From Streptomyces hilarionis (lineage in GTDB: Bacteria > Actinomycetota > Actinomycetes > Streptomycetales > Streptomycetaceae): a stretch of 37,873 bases of DNA. Shown here in pieces: positions 23,166-31,778 of this stretch. Within the stretch, counting starts at the first letter, position 1, and the number at the start of each line of letters is the position of its first letter. A model generated the notes under the pieces. The model was not told the origin of the DNA. It worked only from the letters and a program-made list of their open reading frames with translations, and made no database searches. Where the stretch lies: the NCBI RefSeq assembly GCF_024539675.1, contig NZ_JAHHIT010000092.1, positions 1 to 37,873 of the forward strand, written 5' to 3'. The translations under genes were made by a program, and so were the position numbers.

Positions 23166-23762
23166 ATGCCACGAGTCGGCCTGACCACCGACCGCCTCGT
23201 CGAGGCCGCCGCCGAACTGGCCGACGAGGCCGGATTCGACCACGTCAGCGTCTCGGCGCTCGCACGCCGCTTCGGAGTCAAGGACGCGAGCCTGTATTCC
23301 CACGTCGGGAGCCTGCGGGAACTCCGCACCCGGTTGGCGCTGTTCGTCGGCGCCGAGATGATCGACCGTATCGCCGCGGACGTCGTCGGACTGGCCGGCA
23401 AGGACGCGCTGGCCGCCTTCGCGGGCGCCTACCGCGAGTACGCCCTGCGACACCCGGGCCGGTACGCGGCCACCCAGATCCGCATCGATCAGGAACTCGA
23501 CCGGGAACTGACCGCCAGCTCCCCGGCCCTGCGCCGGACCGGCGAGATCACCTACGGCATGCTCCGTGGCTACGGCCTCGACGAACCCGACCTCACCGAC
23601 GCCGTCCGTCTGCTGCGCAGCACGTTCCACGGCTACTGCCTGCTGGAGGCGAACGGCGCGTTCGGCGCGCCCAGGGACGTGCGGCGCTCGTGGGACAAGG
23701 CCGTCGACGCCCTGCACACGGCTCTCACCCACTGGCCACGGGAGAACGAACCCGACGGATGA
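23166..23762 (+). CDS. TetR family transcriptional regulator
   Basis: 198 aa. The helix-turn-helix is at about 25-50 (VSVSALARRFGVKDASLYSHV), followed by a C-terminal domain with RSTFHGYCLLEANGAFG, as in the WHG-type TetR proteins. The ATG follows a weak AAGGCGG. A possible -10, TAGGAT, lies at 23118-23123. Its target is not obvious: it is flanked by the MFS terminator and a convergent gene, and its own upstream region has no clear palindrome other than the terminator. Confidence 0.9.
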   Translation: MPRVGLTTDRLVEAAAELADEAGFDHVSVSALARRFGVKDASLYSHVGSLRELRTRLALFVGAEMIDRIAADVVGLAGKDALAAFAGAYREYALRHPGRYAATQIRIDQELDRELTASSPALRRTGEITYGMLRGYGLDEPDLTDAVRLLRSTFHGYCLLEANGAFGAPRDVRRSWDKAVDALHTALTHWPRENEPDG

Positions 23763-23793
23763 CCGACCGGTGACGACCGACGGGTGACCGACG

Positions 23794-23811
23794 GCCCGGC
23801 AACGGCCGGGC
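23794..23811. terminator. Short hairpin between convergent genes
   Basis: GCCCGGC-AACG-GCCGGGC is a perfect 7-bp stem with a 4-nt loop. It lies between the stops of the TetR gene and the PEP-mutase-like gene, which converge, so it may serve both. Confidence 0.55.
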
Positions 23812-23844
23812 GCAGGGTGAGCGGTGTGCGCCGGGGACGCCGCC

Positions 23845-24633
23845 TCAGCGATCCCCCGGCGCGGGGGCGCCGAGCTTCAGTGTCTGCGCGTACGTCGGCG
23901 TACGGCCGCTCACCGGTCGTCCCTCCCTGATCTCGTCCAGCGTCTCCAGCACCGCGCCCAGGGCCCGCCGGTACAGCAGCGAGCCCAGGCTGACGCGGCG
24001 CACGCCCAGGTCGGCGAGACGGGCGACGGTGGGGCCGGTCGGCGCGTACAGGATGTTGAGCGGGACGTCGAGCCGGGCGACGAGCCGGGCGATCCGCCGC
24101 TCGTCGGCCAGCCCGGGGACGAACACACCGTCGGCGCCCGCCTGTTGATAGGCGTCGAGCCGGGACAGCGTCTCGGCCTCGTCGTGGTCGCCGAGCCAGT
24201 GCGTGTCGGTGCGCGCGTTGACGAAGAGACCGGGTGCGGCGGCCTTGACGGCCGCGATCTTCGCGGCGTGCAGGTCGGCCGCTCCCATGCCGTCCTCGAG
24301 GTTGACGCCGGCCACGCCCACGGCCGCCAGCCGGCGCGCGAACTCCCCCACCTCGTCGGGGTCTTCGCTGAAGCCGTTCTCGGCGTCGACCGACAGCAGA
24401 AAGGGCTGCGAACCGAGGATCCGCGCCAGTTCCCTCGTCCGCTCCCGTGTCGCGGCGGCCCCGTCCGGGAGTCCCGCCGCCGCGGCGACGGCGAGGCTCG
24501 TCGTCCCGATCGCCGGGAAGCCCTGCCGCGCCATGGCCACCGCGGAGGCGTGGTCCCAGGCGGTGGGCAGCAGGAGCGGGACGTCGGCGTGGTGAAGCGC
24601 GGAAAAGGGGGTGGTCGCAGCGGGTGCACGCAT
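23845..24633 (-). CDS. Isocitrate lyase/PEP mutase superfamily protein
   Basis: 262 aa, a TIM barrel of the phosphoenolpyruvate mutase/isocitrate lyase family. These enzymes form or break C-C or C-P bonds next to a carboxylate using Mg2+. Visible blocks: LPTAWDHASAVAMARQGFPAIGTTS, DAENGFSEDPDEV (metal-binding acidic residues), GVNLEDG, NARTDTHWL, and GVRRVSLGSLLYRRAL. It lacks the KKCGH signature of true isocitrate lyase, so the substrate is unknown. ATG 24633 was chosen: a TACCGT (-10-like) ends 7 nt before it, suggesting a leaderless mRNA. A GTG three codons earlier is possible. Confidence 0.85.
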   Translation of the reverse strand: MRAPAATTPFSALHHADVPLLLPTAWDHASAVAMARQGFPAIGTTSLAVAAAAGLPDGAAATRERTRELARILGSQPFLLSVDAENGFSEDPDEVGEFARRLAAVGVAGVNLEDGMGAADLHAAKIAAVKAAAPGLFVNARTDTHWLGDHDEAETLSRLDAYQQAGADGVFVPGLADERRIARLVARLDVPLNILYAPTGPTVARLADLGVRRVSLGSLLYRRALGAVLETLDEIREGRPVSGRTPTYAQTLKLGAPAPGDR

Positions 24634-24775
24634 GCGGCTCACGGTAGCCGCGTGTCCGTTCGGCGGACGCCGAACCGTCCCCGCCCGCCGCCCGCCGCCC
24701 GCTGCCCGCAGGCCCGCGCCCGTGCCCCGCGGCCTCGCGCCCCGCGGTGCGCCCGGGTGCCGAACCGCCGTCGTC

Positions 24776-25147
24776 TCAGCCGGCCGCCCGTTCCGCCGCG
24801 CCGCGCTCCACGCAGAACTCGTTGCCCTCCGGGTCGGCCAGGACCGCCCATCCCGTGCCGTCGGGTCTGCGGCGGTCGGCGACGAGGACGGCTCCGAGGG
24901 CGAGCAGGCGCTCGACCTCCTCCTCGCGGGTGCGGTCCTGCGGCTGAAGGTCGAAGTGGATCCGGTTCTTCCCGCTCCCGGCCTCCTGGACCGTGACGAA
25001 GAGCAGACCCGCGTCCTCGATCAGCGCCTCCTCGTCACCCGGCCGGTCGTCCTCGTGGAGCGGCCGTCCGAGCACCTCGGACCAGAAACGGCCGAGGGCG
25101 TAGGCGTCGGAACAGCCGATCGTCACATGCCGGAGGGAGGATGTCAT
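24776..25147 (-). CDS. VOC (glyoxalase/bleomycin resistance-like) protein
   Basis: 123 aa, a single pair of beta-alpha-beta-beta-beta modules typical of the VOC fold: RHVTIGCSDAYALGRFWSEVLG at the start, NRIHFDLQP in the middle and GTGWAVLADPEGNEFCVERG at the end. The metal positions H8, H69 (IHFD) and the E of NEFCV are in place. Function in this broad group cannot be assigned: dioxygenase, isomerase or drug-binding proteins all occur. It is a single gene with its own upstream region. Confidence 0.85.
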   Translation of the reverse strand: MTSSLRHVTIGCSDAYALGRFWSEVLGRPLHEDDRPGDEEALIEDAGLLFVTVQEAGSGKNRIHFDLQPQDRTREEEVERLLALGAVLVADRRRPDGTGWAVLADPEGNEFCVERGAAERAAG

Positions 25148-25220
25148 GCGTGGAGTGTGGTGGAGGCGCTCACACGCCGCAACGGAGATTCCGGCGCTCC
25201 GTCGCGACCCCGGCCGGAGG

Positions 25221-25254
25221 CGACGCCCGTGGGACGGCGACGCCCGTGGGACGG
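25221..25254. repeat. Two-copy 17-bp tandem repeat
   Basis: CGACGCCCGTGGGACGG occurs twice in direct succession in the gap between the VOC and DUF2264 genes. No function is suggested. It is one of several short tandem duplications in this window. Confidence 0.6.
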
Positions 25255-25338
25255 CGCGCCCAGCCGGGCCGGGGGCCGGGCACGTGCTCCCCGGTCGGCT
25301 GCCCGCCGTCGCGCCGGTCTTCGCCCGTCACGGCCGCC

Positions 25339-27159
25339 TCAGCACGGCGCCACCGTCCACGACGCCGGGCGCGACCGTTCGTCCGGGGCCGTGCGCCGGA
25401 AGCGGAACCGCTGCTCCGAGCCGCTCGGCCAGCGGACGGTCAGGTCGCGGGCGTCGCAGCGGCCGTGGCCGCCGCCCTCCACGCCTTCCACGCCCTCCAC
25501 GCCCTCCACGCCCTGGACGGTCGTCTCCTCCACCTCGACGGACACCGCGTCCGTCAGGGGCAGCGGGTCGCGCTCGGCGGTGAGGCGGGCCAGCGCGACG
25601 AAGAGCGTCGGGCCGTCGCCCACCACGCCCGACAGTCCGAAGTCGTCCGACAGCCCGGGACCGCCCGACAGCCCGTACACGCCCACCAGGTCGGACCGCT
25701 CGTCCGTGCCGTCCGCCGGGGCCCAGCCCGTGACGTGCACCGACGTCCCCGGGGGCGCGCCGGACACCAGGTGGGCCCGCACCTCCACCGCTTCCTCGGC
25801 CACCACCAGGCTGGTGAGCTCGGCGCCCGGACCCACGGCGTGCCGTGAGGCCGCCCAGCCCTCCCCCACCCCGAGGGGCACGATGCCCTCGCGGTGCGGA
25901 TCACCGCCGACCGTGACGCAGTTGTCGGGCGGCGAGACCCGGGGCCGGGTGACCGTGGAATAGCCGAAGCGGGTGTAGTAGGGGTCGTAGCGGACGTCCT
26001 CGCCGCCGTGGTTGTGCAGGCGCACCACGCCGTCGGAACGCGTCGACTGGAGCAGCCAGTTGGGGCCGGCGAGAGGGGTGACCGCGCTCTGCCGCTCCGC
26101 CGGTCCCGCTTCCTCCCGCGCCGTCCACACCGGGTGCTCCGGGGGGAGCAGCAGGCCGAGGAAGCCCTTGCTCGCCCAGTAGGGGGAGGCCGGTCCGGAG
26201 TAGCCCTGGAGAACCGACTCGTCGGGTCCGTGCCAACCGAGCGTCAGCAGCCCCCGCTCGTCCACCGCGTCACGCTCCAGGAAGTACTTCAGCGCGCCCG
26301 AGGCCAGACGGCGGGTCTCGCCGGGCGGCAGCGGGGTGTGGCCGGTCAGGGCGCCCAGCCACAGCGGGGCGGCGGTGGCGAAGCGGTAGGTGAGGGAGCG
26401 GCCCTGGTGCAGGGGCGCGCCGTCGCCGCCGAACAGGCGGGCGTAGTCGCCGAGATGCGTCCTCAGCCGGCCCCCGTAGAGGGCGAGCAGGCCGGGGTCG
26501 CCGGCCAGCCAGGCGTGCAGGACCGGGTAGAGGTGCATGGCCCAGCCGTTGTAGTAGTCGAAGGCCCGGCCGGGGCCGTCGGTGTACCAGCCGTCGCCGA
26601 CGTACCACTGCTCGATGCGCTCCAGGCCGCGGTCGACCGCCTTGCGGGACGCCTCCTGCTCGTGGCCGATCTCCTCCAGGAACCCGCCCACCGTGACCGG
26701 GAACAACTCCCAGTTGCAGGGCCAGGGTTCGGCGGTCAGCGCCCGGCCGAGCCAGTCCGCCGCCCGTTGGCGGACGCCGTCGTCCAGACGGTCCCAGAGC
26801 AGCGGACGGGTCAGGCGCAGGGCGAGGGCGATCGACGCGGCCTCGACGAGGGGCTGGCTGCGGTCCTCGACGCGCGGCCAGACGCCGGCCACGCCTGCCG
26901 CGAGACCGGTCGCGTACCGTTCCAGCGCGCTCTCGTCACGACGGAAGGCGGCCAAAAGGAGCGTGCGGGCGTATCCCTCCAGTCCGTCGGAGAGGCGTCC
27001 GGACCAGCTCGCCCGCGCGCCGGGGAGGTGGTAGAGCGCGCGGTCCCCGGTGGCGTACGGCTCCACGGCGGCGAGCAGGGCGTCGGCGGCCGCCTCCCAG
27101 TGGGCACGGGTGTATCCGGTGCGGGGGCTGCGGGCGGCGTCGGGCGGGGGAAGGCGCAT
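25339..27159 (-). CDS. DUF2264 domain protein, probable (alpha/alpha)6 pectin-related enzyme
   Basis: 606 aa. It matches the DUF2264 family: LPPPDAARSPRTGYTRAHWEAAADALL at the start, then NWELFPVTVGGFLEEIG, DGWYTDGPGRAFDYYNGWAMHLYPVLHAWL, QGRSLTYRFATAAPLWLGAL and PYWASKGFLGLLLP. The family folds as an (alpha/alpha)6 barrel plus a beta domain and is often found in polysaccharide loci, but I know of no proven reaction. No signal peptide, so it is probably cytoplasmic. ATG 27159 matches the family start. An ATG at 27252, overlapping the acetylesterase stop (ATGA), would add 31 Arg/Pro-rich residues. It follows the acetylesterase gene, most likely in one operon. Near the C-terminus is a run of VEG units from a short DNA repeat (about 25480-25520). 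Confidence 0.87.
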   Translation of the reverse strand: MRLPPPDAARSPRTGYTRAHWEAAADALLAAVEPYATGDRALYHLPGARASWSGRLSDGLEGYARTLLLAAFRRDESALERYATGLAAGVAGVWPRVEDRSQPLVEAASIALALRLTRPLLWDRLDDGVRQRAADWLGRALTAEPWPCNWELFPVTVGGFLEEIGHEQEASRKAVDRGLERIEQWYVGDGWYTDGPGRAFDYYNGWAMHLYPVLHAWLAGDPGLLALYGGRLRTHLGDYARLFGGDGAPLHQGRSLTYRFATAAPLWLGALTGHTPLPPGETRRLASGALKYFLERDAVDERGLLTLGWHGPDESVLQGYSGPASPYWASKGFLGLLLPPEHPVWTAREEAGPAERQSAVTPLAGPNWLLQSTRSDGVVRLHNHGGEDVRYDPYYTRFGYSTVTRPRVSPPDNCVTVGGDPHREGIVPLGVGEGWAASRHAVGPGAELTSLVVAEEAVEVRAHLVSGAPPGTSVHVTGWAPADGTDERSDLVGVYGLSGGPGLSDDFGLSGVVGDGPTLFVALARLTAERDPLPLTDAVSVEVEETTVQGVEGVEGVEGVEGGGHGRCDARDLTVRWPSGSEQRFRFRRTAPDERSRPASWTVAPC

Positions 27160-27248
27160 CCGTCGTTTCTCTTCTCGGCGACCGGTCGGGGTTCTGGGAG
27201 GTCGGGGCCTGGGGGCGTCCCGGTTCCGGTCGAGACGCCCCCAGGCGT

Positions 27249-28292
27249 TCATCCCCCGCGCACGGCGCCCTTCGGCACCAGGTGCCGGGCGACGAGTGCG
27301 TCGCGGACCAGGCCCGCGTAGACCGTCGCGCCGTGCGGGGACGTGTGCGTGTTGTCGCGCTTCTCGTTGTAGAGGTAGAGCGCCTTGGAGCCCTCGACTC
27401 CCAGGGATTCCACCAACTCCTTGGTGCTCGCCGTCAGGTCGATCAGCGGGACGCCCCGCGCGGCGGCGACCGAGCGGATCACCGCCGGGTGGTCGACGCC
27501 GAGGCCGTTGACCAGCAGCGCCGTCGGGTTGTTCAGCGTGCCGTCCGCACTAAACCAGCGGCGCACGATCGGCGTCACCAGGACCGGTCGCCCGCCCTGC
27601 TCCCTCACTCCCGCCACCAGTGCCTCGAGGTTCGCGCGGTACGTCGTCTCGTCGGTCGTCTTGTCGTTGTGGGCGAGCTGGACCAGGACGAGGTCGCCGG
27701 GGCGGATCAGCGGCCGGACCGTGGCCCACAGCTGTGGGTTCCCCAGATACGTGACCGTACTCTCCCCGGAGTCGGCGTAGTTGGCGACCGCGATCCCCTT
27801 GCGCAGGTACTGCGGCAGTTGCTGGCCCCAGCCGGTGTACGGCTCGGCGCTCTGGTCGCAGACGGTGGAGTCGCCGACGAGGAAGATCCGCCGCACGTGC
27901 CGGGCGGGAGCGACCCTGATGTCGGCCAGGGCCGGTGCGGCGCCGCCGAGGGCCAGGTCGAGCCCCGGGGAGCCGTCCGGGCCCGTCGGTTCGCCCTCGG
28001 GGGTGCGGACGTCGACCGTGAAGCTGCGGGCGACGCGGGCGCCGGCGGGCACGGCGGTCTCGGGCAGCAGGGCGCGCCGGGTCTCCCCGGTGACGGCGGT
28101 GCTGGACGCGGCGTCGCCGCCGAGCAGGACCCGCACGTCGTAGGAGCCGGGCGGGACGTCGAAGTGGCAGGCGGTGGCGGTGCAGTGGCCGATGCCCAGG
28201 GGCGCCCGGCCGGCGTGCGCGGACGCGGGCAGGGCCGTCGGGCCGGCCGTCAGGGTCAGCGCCGCCACTGCGGCCAGGATGAAACGTCTCAC
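27249..28292 (-). CDS. Rhamnogalacturonan acetylesterase-like SGNH hydrolase, secreted
   Basis: 347 aa with a Sec signal peptide (RRFILAAVAALTLTAGPTALPASAHA). A beta-sandwich-like region of about 100 residues precedes the SGNH domain. Catalytic blocks: S142 in GDSTVCD, glycine of DSGEST near 176, N209 in QLAHND, and D313-N-T-H316. These enzymes (CE12 type) remove acetyl groups from galacturonic acid in rhamnogalacturonan I so that the lyase can cut. It is divergent from the lyase gene and upstream of the DUF2264 gene. The GTG start has GGAGGAG 6 nt upstream. A LacI-type box lies 56 bp upstream. Confidence 0.9.
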   Translation of the reverse strand: MRRFILAAVAALTLTAGPTALPASAHAGRAPLGIGHCTATACHFDVPPGSYDVRVLLGGDAASSTAVTGETRRALLPETAVPAGARVARSFTVDVRTPEGEPTGPDGSPGLDLALGGAAPALADIRVAPARHVRRIFLVGDSTVCDQSAEPYTGWGQQLPQYLRKGIAVANYADSGESTVTYLGNPQLWATVRPLIRPGDLVLVQLAHNDKTTDETTYRANLEALVAGVREQGGRPVLVTPIVRRWFSADGTLNNPTALLVNGLGVDHPAVIRSVAAARGVPLIDLTASTKELVESLGVEGSKALYLYNEKRDNTHTSPHGATVYAGLVRDALVARHLVPKGAVRGG

Positions 28293-28347
28293 GTGCGGCT
28301 CCTCCGTCGCGCGAACAGGGGCTGGCGGCTGGACGGTACCGCCTCCG

Positions 28348-28359
28348 GCAAGCGCTTTC
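28348..28359. promoter_or_regulatory. LacI-type operator candidate upstream of the acetylesterase gene
   Basis: GCAAGCGCTTTC with the perfect core AAGCGCTT. Read on the minus strand it is GAAAGCGCTTGC, 10 of 12 identical to the box at 28404. It is 56 bp from the acetylesterase start. Confidence 0.5.
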
Positions 28360-28403
28360 TAGCCCTCGGGGTCATTTGCCGAGGTCGACGACCTCATGCG
28401 GGC

Positions 28404-28421
28404 GAAAGCCCTTTCGCGAAA
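28404..28421. promoter_or_regulatory. Palindromic operator candidates upstream of the rhamnogalacturonan lyase gene
   Basis: GAAAGCCCTTTC (28404-28415) overlaps the perfect palindrome TTTCGCGAAA (28412-28421). The first box is repeated exactly at 31779 in the other divergent region of this locus. It is 68 bp from the lyase start. Confidence 0.5.
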
Positions 28422-28482
28422 TCGATTCAACTGTCACCCTCTCAGGCACCCGCACCCCGCTCCTCCCGAAGGAGGCACCCCC

Positions 28483-30159
28483 ATGTCCGGATCCGACAGC
28501 CGCAGGCCGGTCCGACGCCGCACCTTCGTCCTCGGCGCCGCCGCCGCACCGGCCGCGCTCGCCGGGCCGCTCGCCGTCCCGGCCGCCGCCGCGGCCTTCG
28601 GCTACACCGACGACGGCTCGCACTACGTCGTCGACACCGGCGCCGCCCTGGTCTTCAAGGTCGCCAAGGCCACCGGCGATCTCACCTCGCTGCTCTACCG
28701 GGGCGTCGAGTACCAGGGCTACGGCGGTATGAACTCGCACGTCGAGTCGGGCCTCGGCAGCTCCACCGTGACCGTCGCGCAGTCCGGCGCGACGATCCTG
28801 ATCTCGGTCACGCACGGCACCCTGCGGCACTACTACGCGGCCCGCAGCGGCGAGAACAACGTCTACCTGTGGACCCACAAGGCCGACGCGTCCGTCTCCG
28901 CCACCCGGTACATCGTGCGCGTCAAGGCGGGCCGGTTCCTGAACGACGAACCCGACTCGTACACCTACACCGACCGCACCGTGGAGGCCTCCGACGTCTT
29001 CGCCAAGCCGGACGGCCAGACCCGCTCCAAGCACTACTCGCGGCTGCGGGTGATGGACTACGACTACATCGGCTGGGCGGCGGGCGGCGTCGGGCTGTGG
29101 ATGGTGCGCAGCAACCACGAAAAGGCCTCGGGCGGCCCCTTCTACCGCTCCCTCCTGCGCCACCAGAGCGCCGACGGCGGAGGCCTGTACGAGATCCTCT
29201 ACTACGGCCAGAACCAGACCGAGGCCCAGCGCTTCGGCCTCCAGGGCCCCTATGTGATCGCCTTCACGGACGGCGGCGCCCCCTCCTCCGCCCTCTTCGC
29301 GCGCAACCTCACCACTGCGTGGGCGGACCGGCTCGGCATCGCCGGGTACGTCGCGTCGGGCGGACGCGGCCGGGTCGCGGGAGCCGGCATCACCGGACGC
29401 GACACCGCCTACCCGTACACGGTGGGTCTCGCCAACGCGGCCGCACAGTACTGGGGTTCGGCGCGCGCGTCCGACGGTTCCTTCTCCATCGCCGGGGTGC
29501 TGCCGGGGACGTACACGCTCACCGTCCACAAGAGCGAGCTGGCCGTGTACAGCACGCAGGTGACCGTGTCCGCCGGCGGGACGACCACTGTGAACCCGAT
29601 CGCCGTCCCGTCGTCGAACGACCCCGCCAACGCGCGCGCGATCTGGCGCGTCAACGACTGGACCGGCACGCCGAGCGGCTTCAAGAACGCCGACCTCATG
29701 ACGTACGCGCACCCCTCGGACGTGCGTGCCGCGGCCTGGACCGGCAACGTGGTGATCGGCAGCGGCAGCGAGACCTCGGCGTTCCCCTGCTACCTCTGGA
29801 AGGACGTCAACAGCGGTCTGCTCGTGTACTTCAGGCTGACCGCGGCCCAGGCCGCCGCCGCGCACACCCTGCGCATCGGCGTGACGACGGCCTACGCCAA
29901 CGGCCGGCCGCAGGTCGTCGTCAACGACGCCTGGACCTCGGCCGTCCCCTCGCCGCCCGCCCAGCCGTCCACCCGGTCCCTGACGAACGGGTCCTACCGG
30001 GGGAACAACCACACCTTCGCCTACAGCGTTCCGGCGAGCGCGTGGCTCACGGACACCAGCCGGTACAACGTGCTGAGGATCGACGTGGTGAGCGGTTCGG
30101 GGGCGGCCTCCTTCCTCAGCGCCGGCACCGCGATCGACGCCGTCGACCTGCTCGACTGA
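28483..30159 (+). CDS. Rhamnogalacturonan lyase, PL4-type, secreted
   Basis: 558 aa with a twin-arginine signal (RRRTFVLGAAAAPAALAGPLA). Three parts fit PL4 enzymes: a large N-terminal beta-sandwich catalytic domain (GFGYTDDG-like start, YRGVEYQGYGGMNSHVESGLG, YIVRVKAG, SKHYSRLRVMDYDYIGWA), a central FnIII-like domain (GSFSIAGVLPGTYTLTVHKSELAVY), and a C-terminal carbohydrate-binding domain (AIWRVNDWTGTPSGFKN). It would cleave the rhamnose-galacturonate backbone of rhamnogalacturonan I by beta-elimination outside the cell. GAAGGAGG precedes the ATG. Its stop faces the galactanase stop with a 15-bp gap. Confidence 0.92.
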   Translation: MSGSDSRRPVRRRTFVLGAAAAPAALAGPLAVPAAAAAFGYTDDGSHYVVDTGAALVFKVAKATGDLTSLLYRGVEYQGYGGMNSHVESGLGSSTVTVAQSGATILISVTHGTLRHYYAARSGENNVYLWTHKADASVSATRYIVRVKAGRFLNDEPDSYTYTDRTVEASDVFAKPDGQTRSKHYSRLRVMDYDYIGWAAGGVGLWMVRSNHEKASGGPFYRSLLRHQSADGGGLYEILYYGQNQTEAQRFGLQGPYVIAFTDGGAPSSALFARNLTTAWADRLGIAGYVASGGRGRVAGAGITGRDTAYPYTVGLANAAAQYWGSARASDGSFSIAGVLPGTYTLTVHKSELAVYSTQVTVSAGGTTTVNPIAVPSSNDPANARAIWRVNDWTGTPSGFKNADLMTYAHPSDVRAAAWTGNVVIGSGSETSAFPCYLWKDVNSGLLVYFRLTAAQAAAAHTLRIGVTTAYANGRPQVVVNDAWTSAVPSPPAQPSTRSLTNGSYRGNNHTFAYSVPASAWLTDTSRYNVLRIDVVSGSGAASFLSAGTAIDAVDLLD

Positions 30160-30174
30160 CGGCCGGCGTCGACC

Positions 30175-31587
30175 TCACGAACCGCGCGTCCACTGCTGGT
30201 TGGCGCCTCCGTTGCACGTGTAGGTGATGACGGCGGCCGAGTTGGCGGTGGACGCGCCGCTCACGTCCAGGCACTTCCCGCCGGCGCGGGACTTGACGTT
30301 CACATAGTTCCCGGAGGCCGTCAGCGACCACTGCTGGCCTGCGGCCGTCGCGCTGCACGTCTCCTGGGTGACCGTGCTCGCGTTCTCCTGCACGCACAGG
30401 GAGCTGTTCCTGACGACCAGCTGGGAGAAGCCGCCGCCGACGGACTTGAACCAGTACCTCTGGTTGCCGCCGCCGTTGCAGTCGTACTGCTTGATCTGGG
30501 CTCCCGCCCACAGCGACTGACCGGTGACGTCCGCGCACCTGCCGCTGTGCCGGGCCACGAGGGTGTTGTACGCGGCGTTCGTGCCGGTGACCGTCCCCGC
30601 GGCCGTGTCGACGGTGACCTCGGGGGTCCACGACATCGACAGCGAGGTGGACGAGGGGAACGCGAGCGGCAGCCAGACGTAGCGGGAGTCGTTGACGGTG
30701 CCGCCGAAGGAGTTGCCCCAGCGGTCGCCGAGGTAGAGGTAGGAGGTGCCCGAGGTCCCCTGGACGGGGAGGACGTAAGCGGTCTGCGAACCGTATGCGG
30801 TCGGGTCGCCGACGTCGGTCATCGCCGTCCAGGGTCCGGCGAGGGACGTCGCCGTCGCGTACTGCTGCTGGTTGGGGTTCCAGCCGGTGGCCGCCGAGGT
30901 GAGCATGAAGTAGACGCCGTTGCGCTTGAACAGCGCCGGCGCCTCCCGGTGCCCCCCGTGCCAGGGGTCGGCGACCAGACCGGCGATGCCGGTGTAGTCG
31001 GCCGTCAGCCGGTAGATCTGCAGGTCGTAGTTCTCGCGTGCGGCGGAGGCCATGTACCCGGTCCCGTCGTCGTCCACGAAGACGGTGATGTCCCGGGACA
31101 TGTGCCGGCCGAGCGGGCGGAAGCTGCCCTGCCAGCTGTAGTCGCCGTCGACGGTGTCCGACACGGCGACGGCGGCCCGGGCCTCGCTGTAGTCGACGCC
31201 GTTCTCCTTGTGCATCCACATCACGAATGTGCCGGTGGCGGCGTTGTACATCACCTTCGGCCGCTCGATGTTGGCGGTGGCCAGCTCGGGGTCGCTCGCC
31301 TGGGTGAGGACGTGGTTGCGGAACTCCCAGTTCTTCAGGTCGGTGGAGCGGTAGGCGTCCACGTACCGGAAGGTGTTGTCGGCGTTGCGGTCCTCGCCGA
31401 ACCAGTAGTAGAAGGAGCCGACTTTGAGGACTCCTCCGCCGTGGGCGTGCACCGGGCCGCCCGAAGCGTCGGTGAACTGCGTGCCGTTGGCGATCGTCAC
31501 GGGCGCCGCCGCGGCGGGTCCCGCGGTGGCGAGGGCGCCGGCCAGCGCCAGACAGAGGGCCAGCAGGGTCGCGTACGCACGTCTCAT
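30175..31587 (-). CDS. Exo-beta-1,3-galactanase (GH43, subfamily 24-like) with ricin-type CBM13
   Basis: 470 aa. Signal peptide (RRAYATLLALCLALAGALATAGPAAA), a five-bladed propeller catalytic domain (about 35-330) and a ricin B lectin domain (about 345-470) with QxW-type repeats (GQQWSL, NQQWTR). The opening HAHGGGVLKVGSFYYWFGED is typical of GH43 exo-beta-1,3-galactanases. This subfamily has an unusual catalytic set of two glutamates and a glutamine. The matching residues here are E108 (NIERPKV), E215 (HREAPALF) and Q268 (GSQTAYVLP). It would release galactose or branched galacto-oligosaccharides from arabinogalactan. I chose ATG 31587 because AAGGAG lies about 9 nt upstream. A GTG 9 nt earlier sits directly on that box. 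Confidence 0.9.
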   Translation of the reverse strand: MRRAYATLLALCLALAGALATAGPAAAAPVTIANGTQFTDASGGPVHAHGGGVLKVGSFYYWFGEDRNADNTFRYVDAYRSTDLKNWEFRNHVLTQASDPELATANIERPKVMYNAATGTFVMWMHKENGVDYSEARAAVAVSDTVDGDYSWQGSFRPLGRHMSRDITVFVDDDGTGYMASAARENYDLQIYRLTADYTGIAGLVADPWHGGHREAPALFKRNGVYFMLTSAATGWNPNQQQYATATSLAGPWTAMTDVGDPTAYGSQTAYVLPVQGTSGTSYLYLGDRWGNSFGGTVNDSRYVWLPLAFPSSTSLSMSWTPEVTVDTAAGTVTGTNAAYNTLVARHSGRCADVTGQSLWAGAQIKQYDCNGGGNQRYWFKSVGGGFSQLVVRNSSLCVQENASTVTQETCSATAAGQQWSLTASGNYVNVKSRAGGKCLDVSGASTANSAAVITYTCNGGANQQWTRGS

Positions 31588-31656
31588 CTCACGCACTCTC
31601 CTTCACGGTGTCGGCGACGGGGCGGGCCGGGGGCCCGGCGGGTCGCCGGGTCGCAG

Positions 31657-31670
31657 GGCAAGCGGTTGCC
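31657..31670. promoter_or_regulatory. LacI-type operator candidate upstream of the galactanase gene
   Basis: GGCAAGCGGTTGCC has complementary arms GGCAA/TTGCC around a CG-type centre, as in LacI-family operators. It is about 70 bp from the galactanase start. Confidence 0.5.
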
Positions 31671-31686
31671 TCTCGGAAGAGGGGCG

Positions 31687-31704
31687 CGTTCGGAACTGCG
31701 AACG
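31687..31704. promoter_or_regulatory. 6-bp inverted repeat upstream of the galactanase gene
   Basis: CGTTCG-N6-CGAACG is a perfect inverted repeat. A second CGAACG-like half site follows at about 31718. It is a possible operator for either divergent gene. Confidence 0.35.
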
Positions 31705-31778
31705 TCATGTGGAATGGCGAACGCCGAAAAGGTAAGGGCGTGTTACGAGCAGGTCAACGGATCCGACGGGACTTGAGG

